64,000 nt of DNA, taken from the NCBI GenBank assembly GCA_015680685.1, contig MNCI01034058.1, forward strand, positions 715,804 to 779,803, read 5' to 3'. The first letter of the stretch is position 1. Every line of letters starts with the position of its first letter. Below, in pieces: positions 48,138-61,288 of this stretch. This DNA is from Gnetum montanum. Lineage: Eukaryota > Streptophyta > Gnetopsida > Gnetales > Gnetaceae. The translations under genes and the position numbers were made by a program. The notes below the pieces were generated by a model. The model was not told where the DNA came from, did no database searches, and was given only the letters and a program-made list of their open reading frames with translations.

Positions 48138-48837
48138 TTCAACATTTATTAAAGGCAATGAGTAAGGTATGAAATCATTGAACTCTTTTCAAATAACCTT
48201 ACTAACAATTGATATTTGTGTGATTATAGATGGTCCTAAAAGGAGACAACAAGGAGGACCTTCTCAAGGTGCAACCGAATGACCTGGGGGAGGCAGAGGT
48301 AGAGGACCTCATGCAAAACATGCAGAGCAGAAGTCCATCATTCAGCATCCATCATGAAACTTCTATTACTACATAATCTATCCAAGAAAAGGGAGGAATG
48401 GTCAAGGCCCGAGCCTATGAACAGGAATGATGACTATTTGTGACATGGCATGTCAAGGCCAATCAAGTGTTCTTGCAGTTGCAGTGTTCATGAAAAGTGT
48501 CGACTCCATCAAACATTGGAACATCAGCATGGACGGCTCATAATCCTCAAATAGAAGAGAAGAAATGTTAGGTGCTTCTTCAATGGTATCAATCTTAGAA
48601 GCTTGATGCACAGGACAAAGGAAAGGCACCCATGGAGGAGCCACCACTACTGAGAACCCCATGAGTTCCAAAAATTTTGTCATTTTGTGTTTGTGTCCCA
48701 ATTTTTTCATATCCACTGTGGCATGAATAAATTTCTAGTCAGTTAATAATCCCATACCTATCCACTATGTATTCAATTGAGCTTATTCCTCACTTTATTT
48801 GATTCAAGGATAAGTTTTTTACTCAGTCGTGGGGGTA
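48138..48837. other. 3' interior of gag-only element
   Basis: No gene recognised. A short plus-strand frame begins near 48230 (LKGDNKEDLLKVQPNDLG). The minus-strand frame 48453-48716 is open but unrecognised. The last bases before the LTR are purine-rich, GTGGGGGTA (48829-48837), the polypurine tract. Confidence 0.55.
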
Positions 48838-49709
48838 TGATGAAGTGCTATATAGTCGATGCATCGACTAGGCCGTGTATACGGGGCCCTGTATACGCGG
48901 CTGCATTGACTTGGCCCCGTCGACGTGGCCCTGTTTATGTAGCCGCCTATCCTGGCCTATAAATAAGAGGGCCTTTTGCCTCATTTAGGAAGCTTCTAGT
49001 TAGTTGTAGCGAAGCTCTTGCTTTTTGTTTCCGTAGGAGTTAGATTATTTTCCCAAGTGCATGCTTGCAGTGTGATGCTTGTAATTGTATGGCACCTTTA
49101 TTCCAGTGTGACGTACTTGGACACGCACATGACCAAAAATAAAGGTTGAGATTACTTCATCATTGCAGCATTCACTTAGTTTTAATAGTTTAATTATTAT
49201 TGTTAATTGTTATTATTATTTATTGTTCTCTTAGTTAATATTTCTTTATCGTCATTTACTATTCCTATTGTTAAATGCGGAATGAGTACAACTTAATCAT
49301 GAGCATTAAGGTGTGACTACTTGGTAACCCAGAAGCGTACTTAGGATCTACGCTTGGTAACCCTAGTAGTAGTCATGCACAAGGTCCAAGATGTGTACGG
49401 ATGATTAAGGAATAGATGCTCATCGCACTTAGGGTAGCTTAGACTACATTTCCTATTACTCATTAGTTTGACCAAGATTATTTTCCATTGTCTCTAGGAG
49501 TAGCATTAGTTAGGATCAAATCATATGCCTCACTCTGGACTAAACCATACGTGACAAAGCAAATACTAGTCCATGTGGGAAGACAGAGAACTGCAATCAA
49601 CGTGTAATGATCTAGATACCACAGCTAGCCTATCCACGGAGTTCAACCGGATCGTGCATGAATGCTCATATTTGTATGATTGAGTGTAGGGGTACCTCGC
49701 CGCTCATCA
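48838..49709 (+). repeat. 3' LTR of gag-only element
   Basis: 872 bp, TGATGAAGTG to GCTCATCA, TATA box 48958-48965. It contains the segment around 49302-49372 that is replaced by an inverted block in the 5' LTR. Confidence 0.9.
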
Positions 49710-49714
49710 AGCAT
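49710..49714. repeat. Target-site duplication AGCAT, right
   Basis: Matches 44072-44076. Confidence 0.88.
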
Positions 49715-49816
49715 TAATATTGAAGTAGCTCGTGAATCAATTAAATAATTATGCAGATACCTTCCTTTCAACTTAAGAGTCAATAAGAAAGGGGGAGCAT
49801 CTCTATTAGCCACAAC

Positions 49817-51411
49817 TTATGTTTTACTAGTGGATTTATAATTATGAACATAATTCATGATAACGTTAGCCACTTTCTTCATTTTCTTAATTTCCTCTAA
49901 AATTATTTTGGAATATCCATCGATTTGAAGTAGATAATACAAAGTAATATTAGCTTTAATCCTTTTTAAATCCTCTATTATGTCATATTTTCCTTCACCA
50001 TAAAATCCTATCTTTCTAAACATTCTGGGAAGAGGATCTTGATTATCTGCTTCATTAGGTTGAGGTTTTTCATTTAAATTTTATCTTTCTTCAAAAGAAT
50101 GATGTTTTCTAGTAGGTTCAAGTACTATATTTGGTGGCTTGGATGTGGTAAGTTTCTCTTTTGTACTTCGAAGTTCATATCTAGGCTCCTCATTATTATT
50201 GAACTCATTGATAGAAGAGTATCCTGACTCCAAATCCTTAGATGTTTCATCACTAGATGATCTTTCTATGTAATATACTCATAGGTATGCAAGCTCTTTG
50301 AACTCCTCTTCAAATTCTATTAGATTGGAACTGGCTAAAAATTCACTTGATTCTTTTTCTTTGAATTTTAACTGAATATCTGACTTTTTTAATTTTCTAT
50401 CTTTCTTGATTTTTACTTTCAACATAGCTTTCTCTAACTTGATAATTTTTTTTGACATCTCTTTTAGGAGTTTGACATTATTAGATTCTTCATTTTGAAA
50501 TTCTATAGAGTCAGTTATTGCAAGTAACATTTTGGATTGAGCCAAACTTTAGAGTGGAAACATTCCTTTTTTAGGTTTCTTTATAGAAGGATGAGTATTT
50601 TTAGGGATTAATTCAATCATATTTTTGTCTATAGCCTCACTATAAAGGTCTACTATATTATTGACATTTGGGGTTCTATGTAACTAGATTAAGATTTTGA
50701 ATCTATAGCATTTAGATAAGTATCTTTTAAAACTTCATTGCTTGGGAAAATCTAGTTATGAAATAAACCACAAACTCTATGAGAATTAATGTTAAATTCT
50801 ATTATTGATTCCTTATTGACCTACTTCATTTGAACTAGACCACTGTATAATTGATGTTGCTTGATTTGATTACCAAACTAAGCTATACATAAGATTTTCA
50901 TATTATCCCAAATAGCAATACTATTATTAGGTAAGTTTAAGTATCGAATTTGGGCCATGTTCCTAAGGTTACCTATGAATAACCTACTTGATTGATTTGG
51001 ATTTTCAATATTTGCATATACAAGGGCTAGTTCAAACATGTGTAAATACTTTTATGTCAAATAAGCTTTACTAGGAACATATGACTCTAGCAAGTACTTG
51101 TAAGCTACCTTTGGAATATCATAATAAGTGTTAAACATCAAAGGTGTGGGTAGTAGAAATGGATTAACAAGAGGTACATTTGCCATTATTTGTAAATTTT
51201 GGACTCTAGTGGATGATCCTATTTGTAATTTAACTTTTCTTTTGAAAGATAAGCCCTTGAGCAGTGGTGATGTCATAGCACATTGTGTTTTAATTTTAGT
51301 CCTTGAATTCCTAATGATAGTTTCAACTTCTCGAGATGTGGTTCCAATCTCAAGTTTAAATGTATTTATTGAACTTTTAAAATCTTCTTGTTCATCTAAA
51401 GATCCACTCAT
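49817..51411 (-). pseudogene. Relic retrotransposon gag, minus strand
   Basis: The first block (51411-51052) starts MSGSLDEQEDFKSSINTFKL. After stops, 51050-50700 reads like the gag domain (IGNLRNMAQIRYLNLPNNSI, WDNMKILCIA, FGNQIKQHQLYSGL, EVLKDTYLNAI). 50545-50279 is Lys/Glu-rich and probably coiled coil. 50023-49817 has GKYDIIEDLKRIKANITLYY, a block found between gag and protease in Ty3 elements. Stops and at least one frameshift are present. No pol follows, because the gag-only element begins directly to the left. Confidence 0.65.
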
Positions 51412-53039
51412 GAGATGAAATAACTAGCTTAAATATAGTACAACCTAATAAACTATAAATTATTTTGTAAATAATAAGAGGCCATCCTTCTAGCACTAGT
51501 TAAAGATGTTGTAGTAGAATTGGAATCAACTCTACCACAAGGAACAACTTTTATAGACTTGTTTTAGGTGGTTGTTGGTCTCTAGTATCATGAAGGCATG
51601 GATGTCTCCAAATAGCCTTTGCTAGTGTTAATAAACTAATGTGATGCAAGGTATATAACAAGAAATATTTATCGAAGGAAATAGAAAAATCTAACTTAAG
51701 AAATTTTTTAAAACTTATATGTAATCGATGTCTATCCCTTTTGGCTATCTTTTAGTATGAATTTAAAATAATTGAATAACTTTCCTATAAGTCTAGCTTT
51801 TATTTCTCGCAGAGCATACATATATTAAATGGATGGTTTTACAAAAAATGCCAATCTCAAATTCTAAACTATTTGCTAGATAACTTACCAAAAGTAAAAT
51901 TACAAAAGCTTTGCTAAATAGAGCAAGAAAATAAGGAAACAAAATTATTCATAAAATTTAGAAATACATGAAGATGAGAATAATTATATGCTAAAATGAT
52001 TAAGGATCAAAGCTATCTCTTCCAACCAAAATACCAAAAATAAGCTAAACCTTAGCTCAAAGAGAAAATAGCCTACTCCAAAACTAACAATCCATTAATG
52101 TATAAATATGCAGATTTCAAGTTAGACAGAGAGGAAAAAGCTAATAAAATACAAATAAAAGCTAAAAGAGATAGAAGAACCTATTTAAAATTCCATTCTA
52201 TTGAATAATTTTTACAAGCCTATCTTTGATTTCCTAGTTGTTAACCCCATTTTTCCAAATTTTCTTTGGGCTTTATATAATAATCTTTAGTAATTGCAAC
52301 TATTATGAAGATTAAAAGCTAGTGTTTTACTAGTAAATCTTCCTCATTCTTTAATCAAAACTTCTCAACTAATAACTATAGTAATTTGAAAGAGTCTTGA
52401 TGACATGGTTTATTGTATTTGGTTTATGGCCATTAAGCTTCTATAAGGTCCCTTCAATGCTCATTTTTCTTCATGTAATCGAATGTCATTAAACCATTTT
52501 CCAATATCCTAATAGAATTTTCTCATTCTTTGAACCTAGAACTATTTTATTGATAACTACTAAGCTAACCTTCCATGATTGTTGAGAACTTTAAAAGCTT
52601 GATCTATGAATTTGGCTTAATGCTATTGATATTCTTTAATAATTCTTTGAGCATCTATTTCTTCCATAATCAATTCAGTTAGGGAATTGGTTAATTTTGT
52701 TCAAGAAACCCTGTTGTTTTTGTTTGAATGCAAGATCTTTCTTTAGTAATTTCCAGTAATTATCATTTAAATAATCCAATTTTAGTTGAGGTAATGGTTT
52801 TCTCTAAGCTCTTAGTTGAACTAATGATTCCTATGCCTCTTTGTTTTGAGCTTCAATAGTATCTTTTTGCTTTAATGGTAGTGGCTTTGCTTTGGCTTCG
52901 GACTCTATTTATAGCTTCTTATTTTGTTTAGCTTTTATGTTGACATTAACTATAGAATCTTATTGAAATTGTTTGTAGAGCTATTTTTGATTCATTACAT
53001 GGAGGAGCTAATGAAGAACTAATATTTTTTTATGCACTG
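51412..53039. other. AT-rich stretch, no gene seen
   Basis: No long open frame on either strand and no motif recognised. Being upstream of the minus-strand gag relic, it may include that element's leader or LTR, but no LTR pair was found. Confidence 0.4.
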
Positions 53040-54700
53040 CATCCCCATTAAGCTAGATTAAAATGAAATGCACATGTACGTGAAATATATTCCTTTGTGG
53101 ACCTAGGATGAGCTCTAACGTGGCTCATGGAGCATCCTTCATAGAATCGAACTTCATGAGCTTACACAGTAGAACTGCTTTGTAGAGCCAATTTTTGATG
53201 TTATGAACTGATAACTACTTGAATGTGACATGGAAAAGCTTGCTGTAAGATTTTTAATAAGGCAGAGTTTTAGATATATAACTTGGTTCTATAGCTAACA
53301 TGGTAGAACCATTTCTGTTCTTGCTCATGGAACCATTTTTAAGCTTTACAAATTTGTTCTACAAATGAGCTTACATGAAAGAGCAACTTTGTAGAACTAG
53401 TTTTTGAGCTCCATGAAAGCTAACATGGTAGAACCACTTTATATAGCTAATTTTCAATTCTATGAACATGTATATTCATTTATATGCCAAAATTGCATTG
53501 TTGACATGGAATATGAAGCATGATTGCTTTAGAGGAAAATATGCACTTCATCTAAATGTTGATGTGATAGATAAAGAAATTTTGAAGTCAATGATGATTT
53601 TTCATCTAGATGAAAATTTCTACCAACTCTGAAGACCAATGTGTCCTGATGATGATATGGCTATTAGATTTATTCCTTGTAAAATCATTTTAAGCTTGTG
53701 TTACTTTTTTAGCTTACATGGTATAGCTTAAAATGAACTTATTTGTAGAATCATTTTTTGGCTTTACAAGCTTTCTCTACGAGCTTATGTCATAGATGTT
53801 GATGTGGTAGAGCCATTTTGTAGAGCTAAATTTCAATCTTAACAACTAGTTCTATGAATTGATTTGACATAGTAATGATGTGGTACATAGAGCTTCCTTG
53901 TAGAATTGATTTTTGGTTTTATGAAAATAAGCTAACTCTAGAGCTTACATGGAAAAGCTACTTTATAGAATTACTTTTGAGATTAGTGAGAGTTGATGTG
54001 AAGAGGCTAATCTACATGACTAACGTAGCTCGTAAAATAATTTTAAAGCTCCACAAATCTCTTTTTATATATTGACATGGCGAAGTGACCTTGCTAAAAA
54101 TTTTAAGCTTAATGAATCTTAGCCATACTGAGAGAGTTAATGTGGTAGAACCATTTGTAGGGCTAATTTTTAGTTTTATAAGTTCTTTCCTTGTGTTGAC
54201 ATGGGCATGTCATTTCAAAAGCTTTTATATAGAATCTTCTTTGCAATTTCTTTGAGATTTTTGACCTCATAAGTGCTAACATGTTAAGGTAGATCTAGAT
54301 GACTAATGTGGTAGGGCTTATTTGTAGAATGAAAATATGAATTTACAAATTGACTCTTTACCAAGAAATTGATGTGGTAGTGCTGATGTGGTGTAGCTAA
54401 CATGGTAGGCTAAATTTTGAAGGCTAGGCTTTATATACTTGTTGACATGATAGAACTATGTCGTAGAGTTTTTTTTGGTTCTATAAAGCTCTCTATAAGT
54501 CGATGTGGCAAAGCTTCTCTATAGAACCACTTTTAAGCTCTATGTACTTCCTTTACAAGGTAATGAGATTAATGTGATAGAGATAATTCCAAACTTCTTT
54601 ATAGAGCTAAATTTTATTTCTACGAGATTTCTTCACAAAATTATGTGGTAGAGATCTTTTGAGCTCTACAAATCATTCCTAGATGCTGATAAGGCAAACA
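53040..54700. repeat. Degenerate tandem repeat with a GTAGAACC core
   Basis: A motif like ACATGGTAGAACCATTTTGT followed by AGAGCTAATTTTCAAGCTCTA recurs many times at irregular spacing of about 60-130 bases (clear examples near 53290, 53417, 53800, 54130). It has no open reading frame of note. Confidence 0.65.
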
Positions 54701-56159
54701 TATTTTAATAAAACCTCCTTCTGAATTCAAACTAAGATTTTTCCTTTAAGGGTTTCTATTAACTATTGTGCCCATGCCTATTACAATGAAACTGCTCCTT
54801 AAGCTCCTTGATTTCATTTTAGATGAGTCTGACTTAACTTTAGTTTGTAAGACATGCTTTCTAGCCAACAAACTTTGCTCTTGATATTCAATTTAGTTAG
54901 TTTTCACAGTGCCTTATTTAACTTGAAAATCCTAGTCTCTCAAATTTACTAATAATAAGTTGAAATATTTTGAGGGATTATGCTAAGCTTCTTAGCTTAT
55001 ATCCATGAATTTTGATTACTTGAATCATGCTTGATTTTTACGAAGGTCCCATTTATAATAACTTCTTAATTTGGGTTTGCCTAATCAAAGCTTAAATACT
55101 CTAAACTTTTGCTCAGGCAAAACTCAACTTCTACTTCATTAATGGCTTAATCATTATCATGATTATGCTCTTAGAGAGAGGGTTTGGGCTTAAAATGAAT
55201 CTCATATTTAACATTTCTATAACTTTTATTCTTAAGACTTTACTTTTATCTAAGGATTTTTCTTCCTAGTGACTATGGAAAAACAATCAATCTTTTCCTA
55301 AAAATTTATGGTTGTTCCATGAAAATGGTATATTGTTACACCAATAGTTGCTTACATAGGTTGTTTTTTATCATTCACCTTTATGAAGAAGTACATTTTT
55401 GTGTATATGCAATTTTTTCATATTATCTTTAATCATTTTTTCCTATGACTTCTTTTGATCTTCCTTTTAGTGGCTTCTTGAAACAAAGATGTAGTAATCT
55501 TTTATTATAGGCTTATTATCTGAACTTCTTTAGAGATGTTGAAACCATTTAAGATGTCATTCCTATAACTTACCTAAAATAGAAGTTACTCCAAGTATTC
55601 TTCTAATTTTTTTTATTATGTAGTTTATCTCTTTTAGTAACATTCAATATTTGACTAAGCATTTGCATTTTTACCATAATAATTTGTTATTCATGCCTTT
55701 CTTTTTGTAACTTAACATTCAACACCATGCCTAGGTATTGCAGTAATTATTTTAGATATCAATCACGTAACTTATTTAAAATTGAAGTAAAAGTCTTCTT
55801 CTAATTTTGTATTGTTCAGTTTATCTTCTTTTGGCACCATTCAATATCCATCTAAGTATTTACATTTTTGTCACACTAATTTGGAGTTCATGCCTCTTTT
55901 TTTATAACTCAACATTTAGCACCATATAAGATAGCAAGTTTGTTTTTTGTCTTATATAGTTTTTCCTTTAGTTTAATAGGGATACTTTTATCACATAAAA
56001 TACTACTAGCCTATCTTAATTTAAACCATCACACCTCAGCCCTATTTATTGTATTATTTTATATTTTATTTTTCTACAATTAACAATAGGTTGAAACTCA
56101 ATTTATAATCAATTCAACTAATCTAATTGCTAATTAATAATTAAATACCCTAACATAAG
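54701..56159. repeat. AT-rich region with a diverged direct repeat of about 200 bp
   Basis: 55553-55737 and 55754-55935 share ordered blocks (CATTCAATAT, GCATTTGCATTTTT-like, TTCATGCCT, AACTCAACATT-like). No gene seen in the rest. Confidence 0.45.
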
Positions 56160-56300
56160 TATCTGATCCCAGTTTTTGTGCATATCCTGAACACGTATAA
56201 CGCTATTGGGTTACCAAACGTTAAATGTTGCTGGGATTACCAAGAGTCATACACATGCTCAAAGTTGTTGTACTTATTTGCTTAATTAATATGCATGTCA

Positions 56301-57535
56301 TGAGTGGCGAGGTACCCCTACACTCAACCATATGAATACGAGCATTTCACATGTGATCTGATCAAATTCCAAGGACTAAGTGCTTACACGCCTTAATGGA
56401 ACACTTAGGGTTAATCAATCACTGTCCTCCCAAACTTACTTGTATTGTCACGGTTGTATGGTTAAGTAAGCTTGAGGTATGTGATTTTTATAGCTTTTTT
56501 CCTTTTTATTTCTTTTGCTAATAAAGGAGAGAGAACCAAGTGCCTAACTTACACTAACTATTCATTAACTAAGTTCTAAATGTTCCTAACACTAGTGTCC
56601 ATTCCCACTTTTCATACACATCCTAAACTAGTGCAACGCTACTGGGATTACCAAACACTAATCATTACTTGGTTACCAAGTGCTACATGCATGATTGAAG
56701 TGCTCGTACTGAGTGTATTTAACTAAGGGGGATGAGTGGTGAGGTACCCCTACACTTAACCATACGAATACGAGCATTTCACGCACAATCCGGTCGAATT
56801 CCAAGGACTAAGTGCTTACACACCTTAATGGAACACTCAAGGTTAATCAATCATTGTCCTCCCAAAATTACTTATATTTTCATGATTTTATGGTTAAGTA
56901 AGCTTGAGGTATGTGATTTTTATAGCTTTTTTCCTTTTTATGTCTTTTGCTAATAAAGGAGAGAGAACCAAGTGCCTAAATTACACTAACTATTCATTAA
57001 CTAAGTTCTAAATGTTCCTAACACTAGTGTCCATTCCCACTTCCTGTACACATCCTGAACTAGTGCAATGCTGTTGGGATTACTAAACGCTAATCGTTAC
57101 TAGGTTACCAAGCGCTACACGCATGCTCGAAGCGGTCGTACTAAGTGTATTTAACTAAGGGGGTTGAAGGTAGAGAGAGAGATTAATTAACTAAAAAAGC
57201 ATTAAACATTCAAAAATAATTAATTACTATTTAGCTTAATCTATATGTTGCAAGGTTTATCATAAAGTTCTTCTTTATTGCTGTACACAAATGTGTGCTT
57301 AGAAACAAATTGCTCGAATAAAGATCTTCACTCTATGACTACTACTGCGGGCACATAGAAATTATTCTAACTTTGGACTAATGAAACTACAAGAGTTTGG
57401 ATAAGGGTCTAAGTCTTACTATCATGAACAAGGGACGCCACCTCTTATTTATAGAAGATGAGGTAGGATGTGATATCACGTATGTGATATCGCGTGGCAG
57501 ATGCGATATCGTGTATGCGATATCGTGGCTCATCA
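56301..57535 (-). repeat. 3' LTR of minus-strand Athila-like element
   Basis: On the minus strand it starts TGATGAGCCACG at 57535, preceded by GAGGGTA, and contains CTATAAATAAGAGG (TATA on 57446-57453), the same box and following bases as the LTRs at 44077 and 48838. It ends GGGGTACCTCGCCACTCA at 56301. Inside is a tandem duplication of about 430 bp (56301-56730 and 56731-57160); a third partial copy of its left part lies at 56160-56300, outside the proposed end. The exact left boundary is therefore open. Confidence 0.75.
57475..57525. repeat. GATATC-rich palindromic microsatellite
   Basis: Four GATATC sites within short dyads (GTATGTGATATCGCGTGG and similar), upstream of the LTR TATA box on the minus strand. 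Confidence 0.7.
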
Positions 57536-59500
57536 TACCCTCATGATTGAATGAAAACTTATCCTCGAGTTCCTTACAAAATATTGGAAAGGTAGGGGAT
57601 TATTGACCTGAATGACAACTAATGGTGAATGGGGTGACATGTGAATGGATCAACATTACAATACATGAAAACATTAGTGTTCATGACTACAAGAATGAAC
57701 ACTATACACAATTGACATCCAACCTTTTTTGGTAGCTGAGAGAGAAGAGACAGAGAGAAAAGAAGAAGACGTGTTGTTGCCGATGCCAGGATTATGCCTT
57801 CCATTGTCCATCTATAACCATGTCATCAATCTTATTCCTTGCACAACTATTATAGCAGCAGTCCATCCTGAGTGTTTCCTCTATATCCAGTCCATTGCTA
57901 TATGATTGCCATCTGCACACACAACACAGTTACATATGAGCAAGGATAAGTAAATCACAATACAGTTGATACCTTACCTCAGTGTATGGTCCATTGGTTG
58001 AGTTGTGATATGGCCAATACAGATTCTAGAGATATAACACTGGTGACTACCCAAGGTGTAGGGCTTAGGAAAATTGAAAAAATTGGACTAGGGCCCCCAT
58101 GACTAAGAGCGATCCTCCAGTAGTGATAGAATGGAAAAATATAAGGAATAAGAAAGATGGAGAAAAAGAAACAATGACAACACTGATAAAATGGATGTTA
58201 GAGATGGGAATGAACAAAACAAATGTTGATTGTAGCAATGTTTAAGGGAAAGAAGTTAACTGGTGCACCAAATAGGAATGCCAACGGCTCCTCCCCAAAG
58301 TAGGCTCATGCCCTTTATGCCCTAACAATCCCACATTCAAAGAGTCCATAGGCTCTGGAAATGTCATTTGGAAGTGAGAGTTAAAGTCTTAACCACAAGA
58401 ATTCACCAAAAAGAAAACAATGCGTCAATCAAAATATAGACTACTGATACAACCGGCAATGAGGTGGAAAATGGAGAAAGAATGTTGAGGAGAAGAGAAT
58501 GGAATGGAGTCCCAAGAACAAGGTGGTGTACAGCCACTTTTTTATGTATGGTTAATGTGACTATGTAGATCTCATTCCAAATCCAACCTCAAACAATCCA
58601 TACCCAGTGACTTCGCATTAATACACTTGGCTAATCCATCCACTTGAAGTAACAAGAATGCTTCCGCCAAAGAGTCACCACCATTCCGAGGAAACGAGTA
58701 AGGGAAAAATAGGAAGTAAGAGAGGGCCTTAGTTAGAGGGAATGTGTTTTTTTAATTCCATAACCAGTGCTTGTAGCCCAAATAATTATTTTTTCTACAG
58801 GGTGTGCTTTGAATTCTCACTATTTTGTTTTTTTGCATGAGAACCACACCATGCAAAGACTTATTTTTATTAGCTCAGCTTCTTAATAATGGAGCAATGT
58901 CGGAATGGTAAGGAAAACTCAAGAAGAAAACATCCAAGAACCCAAGATAATGGCCAGCACAAATGCATCAAATCCCCTTGAAGTCACACCCTTTATAGTT
59001 CTTGAGTCCTTCCTCAGTTTGAGAAATGCCCAGTCACCAATTCGTTGATAGTTTTATTATTAAGAAAGGGACTATATAGTTTCAAGCTAGGAGAGACCAT
59101 AGAAATTCATGGATGCATGGGTGACATGGACTCATTACCTATTATATCAAAAGAACCATACCTTAGTATCAACATTATAACTCAAAGGTAAAAACCAAAC
59201 ATTAGCAATCAATAGAATATAGTTCATACCACCTTTAGGAGCACTTATTAGGTGACAAATCTAACAAATACAAAAAAAACAAATAGTCACACAAAGAAAT
59301 GAAAAAGTATAAATGATGCTACAAAACAAAAATAAGAAAAGTTAAAGAAATTTGTAAAACAAAAATGTGTAAAAAAAACTGAAAAAGGAATTGAGGGCCT
59401 CAAATAGTTAGTAGAGCTGGCCATCTCCCCCATGACTAAGTTGGAAGGAGGAGATCTGAAATAGTGAGTAGGGTTGTCCCTTCTCAAAGGTATTATGTGC
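57536..59500. other. 3' untranslated part of minus-strand element, no gene seen
   Basis: About 2 kb between the integrase end and the LTR. Athila elements often have an envelope-like gene here; I find no such frame, only the short open stretches 57619-57804 and 59287-59544. Confidence 0.5.
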
Positions 59501-60540
59501 ACTGGCCATTCTAAGTTCATGGAAGGGTTTGATCTATTACACATTGACTAGTAATCTCTTATCAGGGCTCTTAGGTTTGTATATGGTCATGACCCCTGAA
59601 GGAAAGGTTGTATGAATAATGTAAGGTCCTTCCCATAGTGTTTGAAATTTTTTTCATTGTGGCACAAGTGTGGGGTTCTAGTAGAGAACCTTATCTCCTG
59701 GTTGATACTTAACCTTTTGAATCTTCAAGTCATGATGTTGCTTGTTATATGCCTTGTGCTACTCATTTTATGATAGGATAGCTAATCAATTTTCATCTAG
59801 CACATTGAAAGTTTCCAACCTTTGTTTTTGTGCTAGATCAAGATCGAGGTGGAGTTCACAAGCCATGGATAGTGTATGGAGCTTGGTTTGAATCAGAAGT
59901 GTTGGAAGCTTTCCATACACTAACTCATAGGGAGAGTAGCCTATAGGGAGTTTCCAAGTGGAGTGGTATGCCCAAAGAGCATCATTCAATTTAGTGCTCC
60001 AATCTCACCTATACTTGCTAATTATCCTTGTCAATATTTTAGTGATCTCTCTATTGGTGACCTTAGCTTGTCCGTTAGCTTGGGGGTGATAAGGTGTAGT
60101 CAATTTATGTTCAACCACTAAGCGTTGCATTAACTTCTGAAAAGTTGCACCGGTGAAGTGTGTTCCATTATCCGAAATAAGTGCATGTGGCATACCAAAC
60201 CTATTTACAATTTGTTGTTGCACAAATCATGCAGTTGTAGATGATGTGCAGTCTGTAATAGTAGCTGCTTCAGCCCATTTTGTTAGATAGTCTATGGTAA
60301 CTATGATGTAAGCTTTTCCATTGGACATTGCTGTAATGGGCCCCATAAAGTTTATTCCCCAAATGTCAAAGGATTCTACAGGTTGAATCCATTGTTACGG
60401 ATCCTCCATTCTAGCAGTCATTCCCCCATCACGTTGGTAGCACTCACAAGATCGGGCAAATTGATGGTCATCCCAAAATAATGTTGGCTAGTAATATCCT
60501 GCATGCAAGATCTTAATATTCATTCATCTCCCCACATAGT
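59501..60540 (-). pseudogene. Integrase of minus-strand Athila-like element
   Basis: Read from about 60540 down. A partly preserved Cys-rich finger (CECYQRDGG) is followed by the core: FDIWGINFMGPITAMSNGKA (catalytic Asp of the usual WGIDFMGP is Asn), DYLTKW, RFGMPHALISDNGTHF (second Asp kept), and PQANGQAKVTNREI (catalytic Glu is Lys). Then NDALWAYHSTWKLPIGYSPY and YELVYGK, typical of Athila, and a C-terminal part KVKYQPGDKVLY, LWEGPYIIH. It is in frame with RT and broken by stops. Two catalytic residues are gone. Confidence 0.87.
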
Positions 60541-60682
60541 GACCCCCACAAGGGCCCTCATGAGAATCTTGGAGAACACTAAGTTAGTCTACCTCGGGTA
60601 CGCACCATTTTACCAAGCCATCAGAACACACTTTGTAAAGTTGTCCATTGATGTCCATGAACTACTTGGCTTTATGAAGAAA

Positions 60683-61210
60683 CTATTGTTTCTTCCTAAA
60701 TTCTAGCTCCTGTGGTGTTTGTTGAGTAAGGAGATAGGTGAGAATGCTGCTATAATAGTTTGTTTCCATGGGTTGGTTATTCACTACACCGAAAAATAGG
60801 GCCTCATCAGGAAAATGATCATACATTACATATTCATCCTCTTTGCTGTCCCAATGCAACCAAGATAAATGATCTACAACTACCTTCTCAGTGCCCTTTC
60901 GATCAATCATTGTTAGATCAAACTCCTGTAGGATTACTATACATCGTATAATATGAGGGCTAACTGTTGGCTTGTTCATGAGGAACCGGATTGCACTATA
61001 ATCCATGTGGATGAACACTTTGTAACCTAACACATAGTGCCTAAACTTATCTAGTGCAAACACTACACCCATTAATTCTTTCTCTATAGTTGTGTAGTTA
61101 AGTTGTGCACTGGTGATACTTCTACTTGCATAGTGGATGTAGTAAGGATTTTTTTTATCATCTAACTGTGTAAGTACAGCTCCCAAAGCATAATTGGACA
61201 CGTTAGTCAT
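60683..61210 (-). pseudogene. RNase H of minus-strand element
   Basis: A 175-residue open stretch. It begins MTNVSNYALGAVL (usual CDASDYALGAVL, so the first Asp is Asn), then IHYASRSITSAQLNYTTIEK, ELMGVVFALDKFRHYVLG, VFIHMDYSAIRFLM and VVVDHLSWL. Same frame as RT upstream and integrase downstream. Confidence 0.85.
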
Positions 61211-61288
61211 TATGTGAAATGGTTTGGACCAGTTAGGAGCTTGTAGAATGGGAGTTTCTACAAGCTTTTATTTCAAATTTTGGAATGC

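Larger units (their letters stand above)
44077..49709 (+). mobile_element. Athila-like LTR element with gag only
   Basis: 5,633 bp including a 899-bp run of N. LTRs begin TGATGAAGTG and end GCTCATCA, flanked by AGCAT. The order is LTR, tRNA-Asp-type primer site, gag, unknown, polypurine tract, LTR. No RT, RNase H or integrase is visible on either side of the gap, and the gap is too short for a whole pol if its length is right. It resembles the gag-only, pol-less class of non-autonomous plant elements. Its gag end matches that of the element at 56301-64000, which could have supplied pol. Confidence 0.82.

Noticed and set aside
47001-48158. Long open frames on both strands
   Set aside because: They run through N bases and have no meaning.
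49300-49345. GGTAACC...GGTAACC repeats as a regulatory site
   Set aside because: Part of normal LTR sequence shared with the 56160-57165 repeats; nothing points to a specific function.
57536-59500. Envelope-like gene expected in some Athila elements
   Set aside because: No frame of suitable length with a signal or membrane segment is visible on the minus strand.
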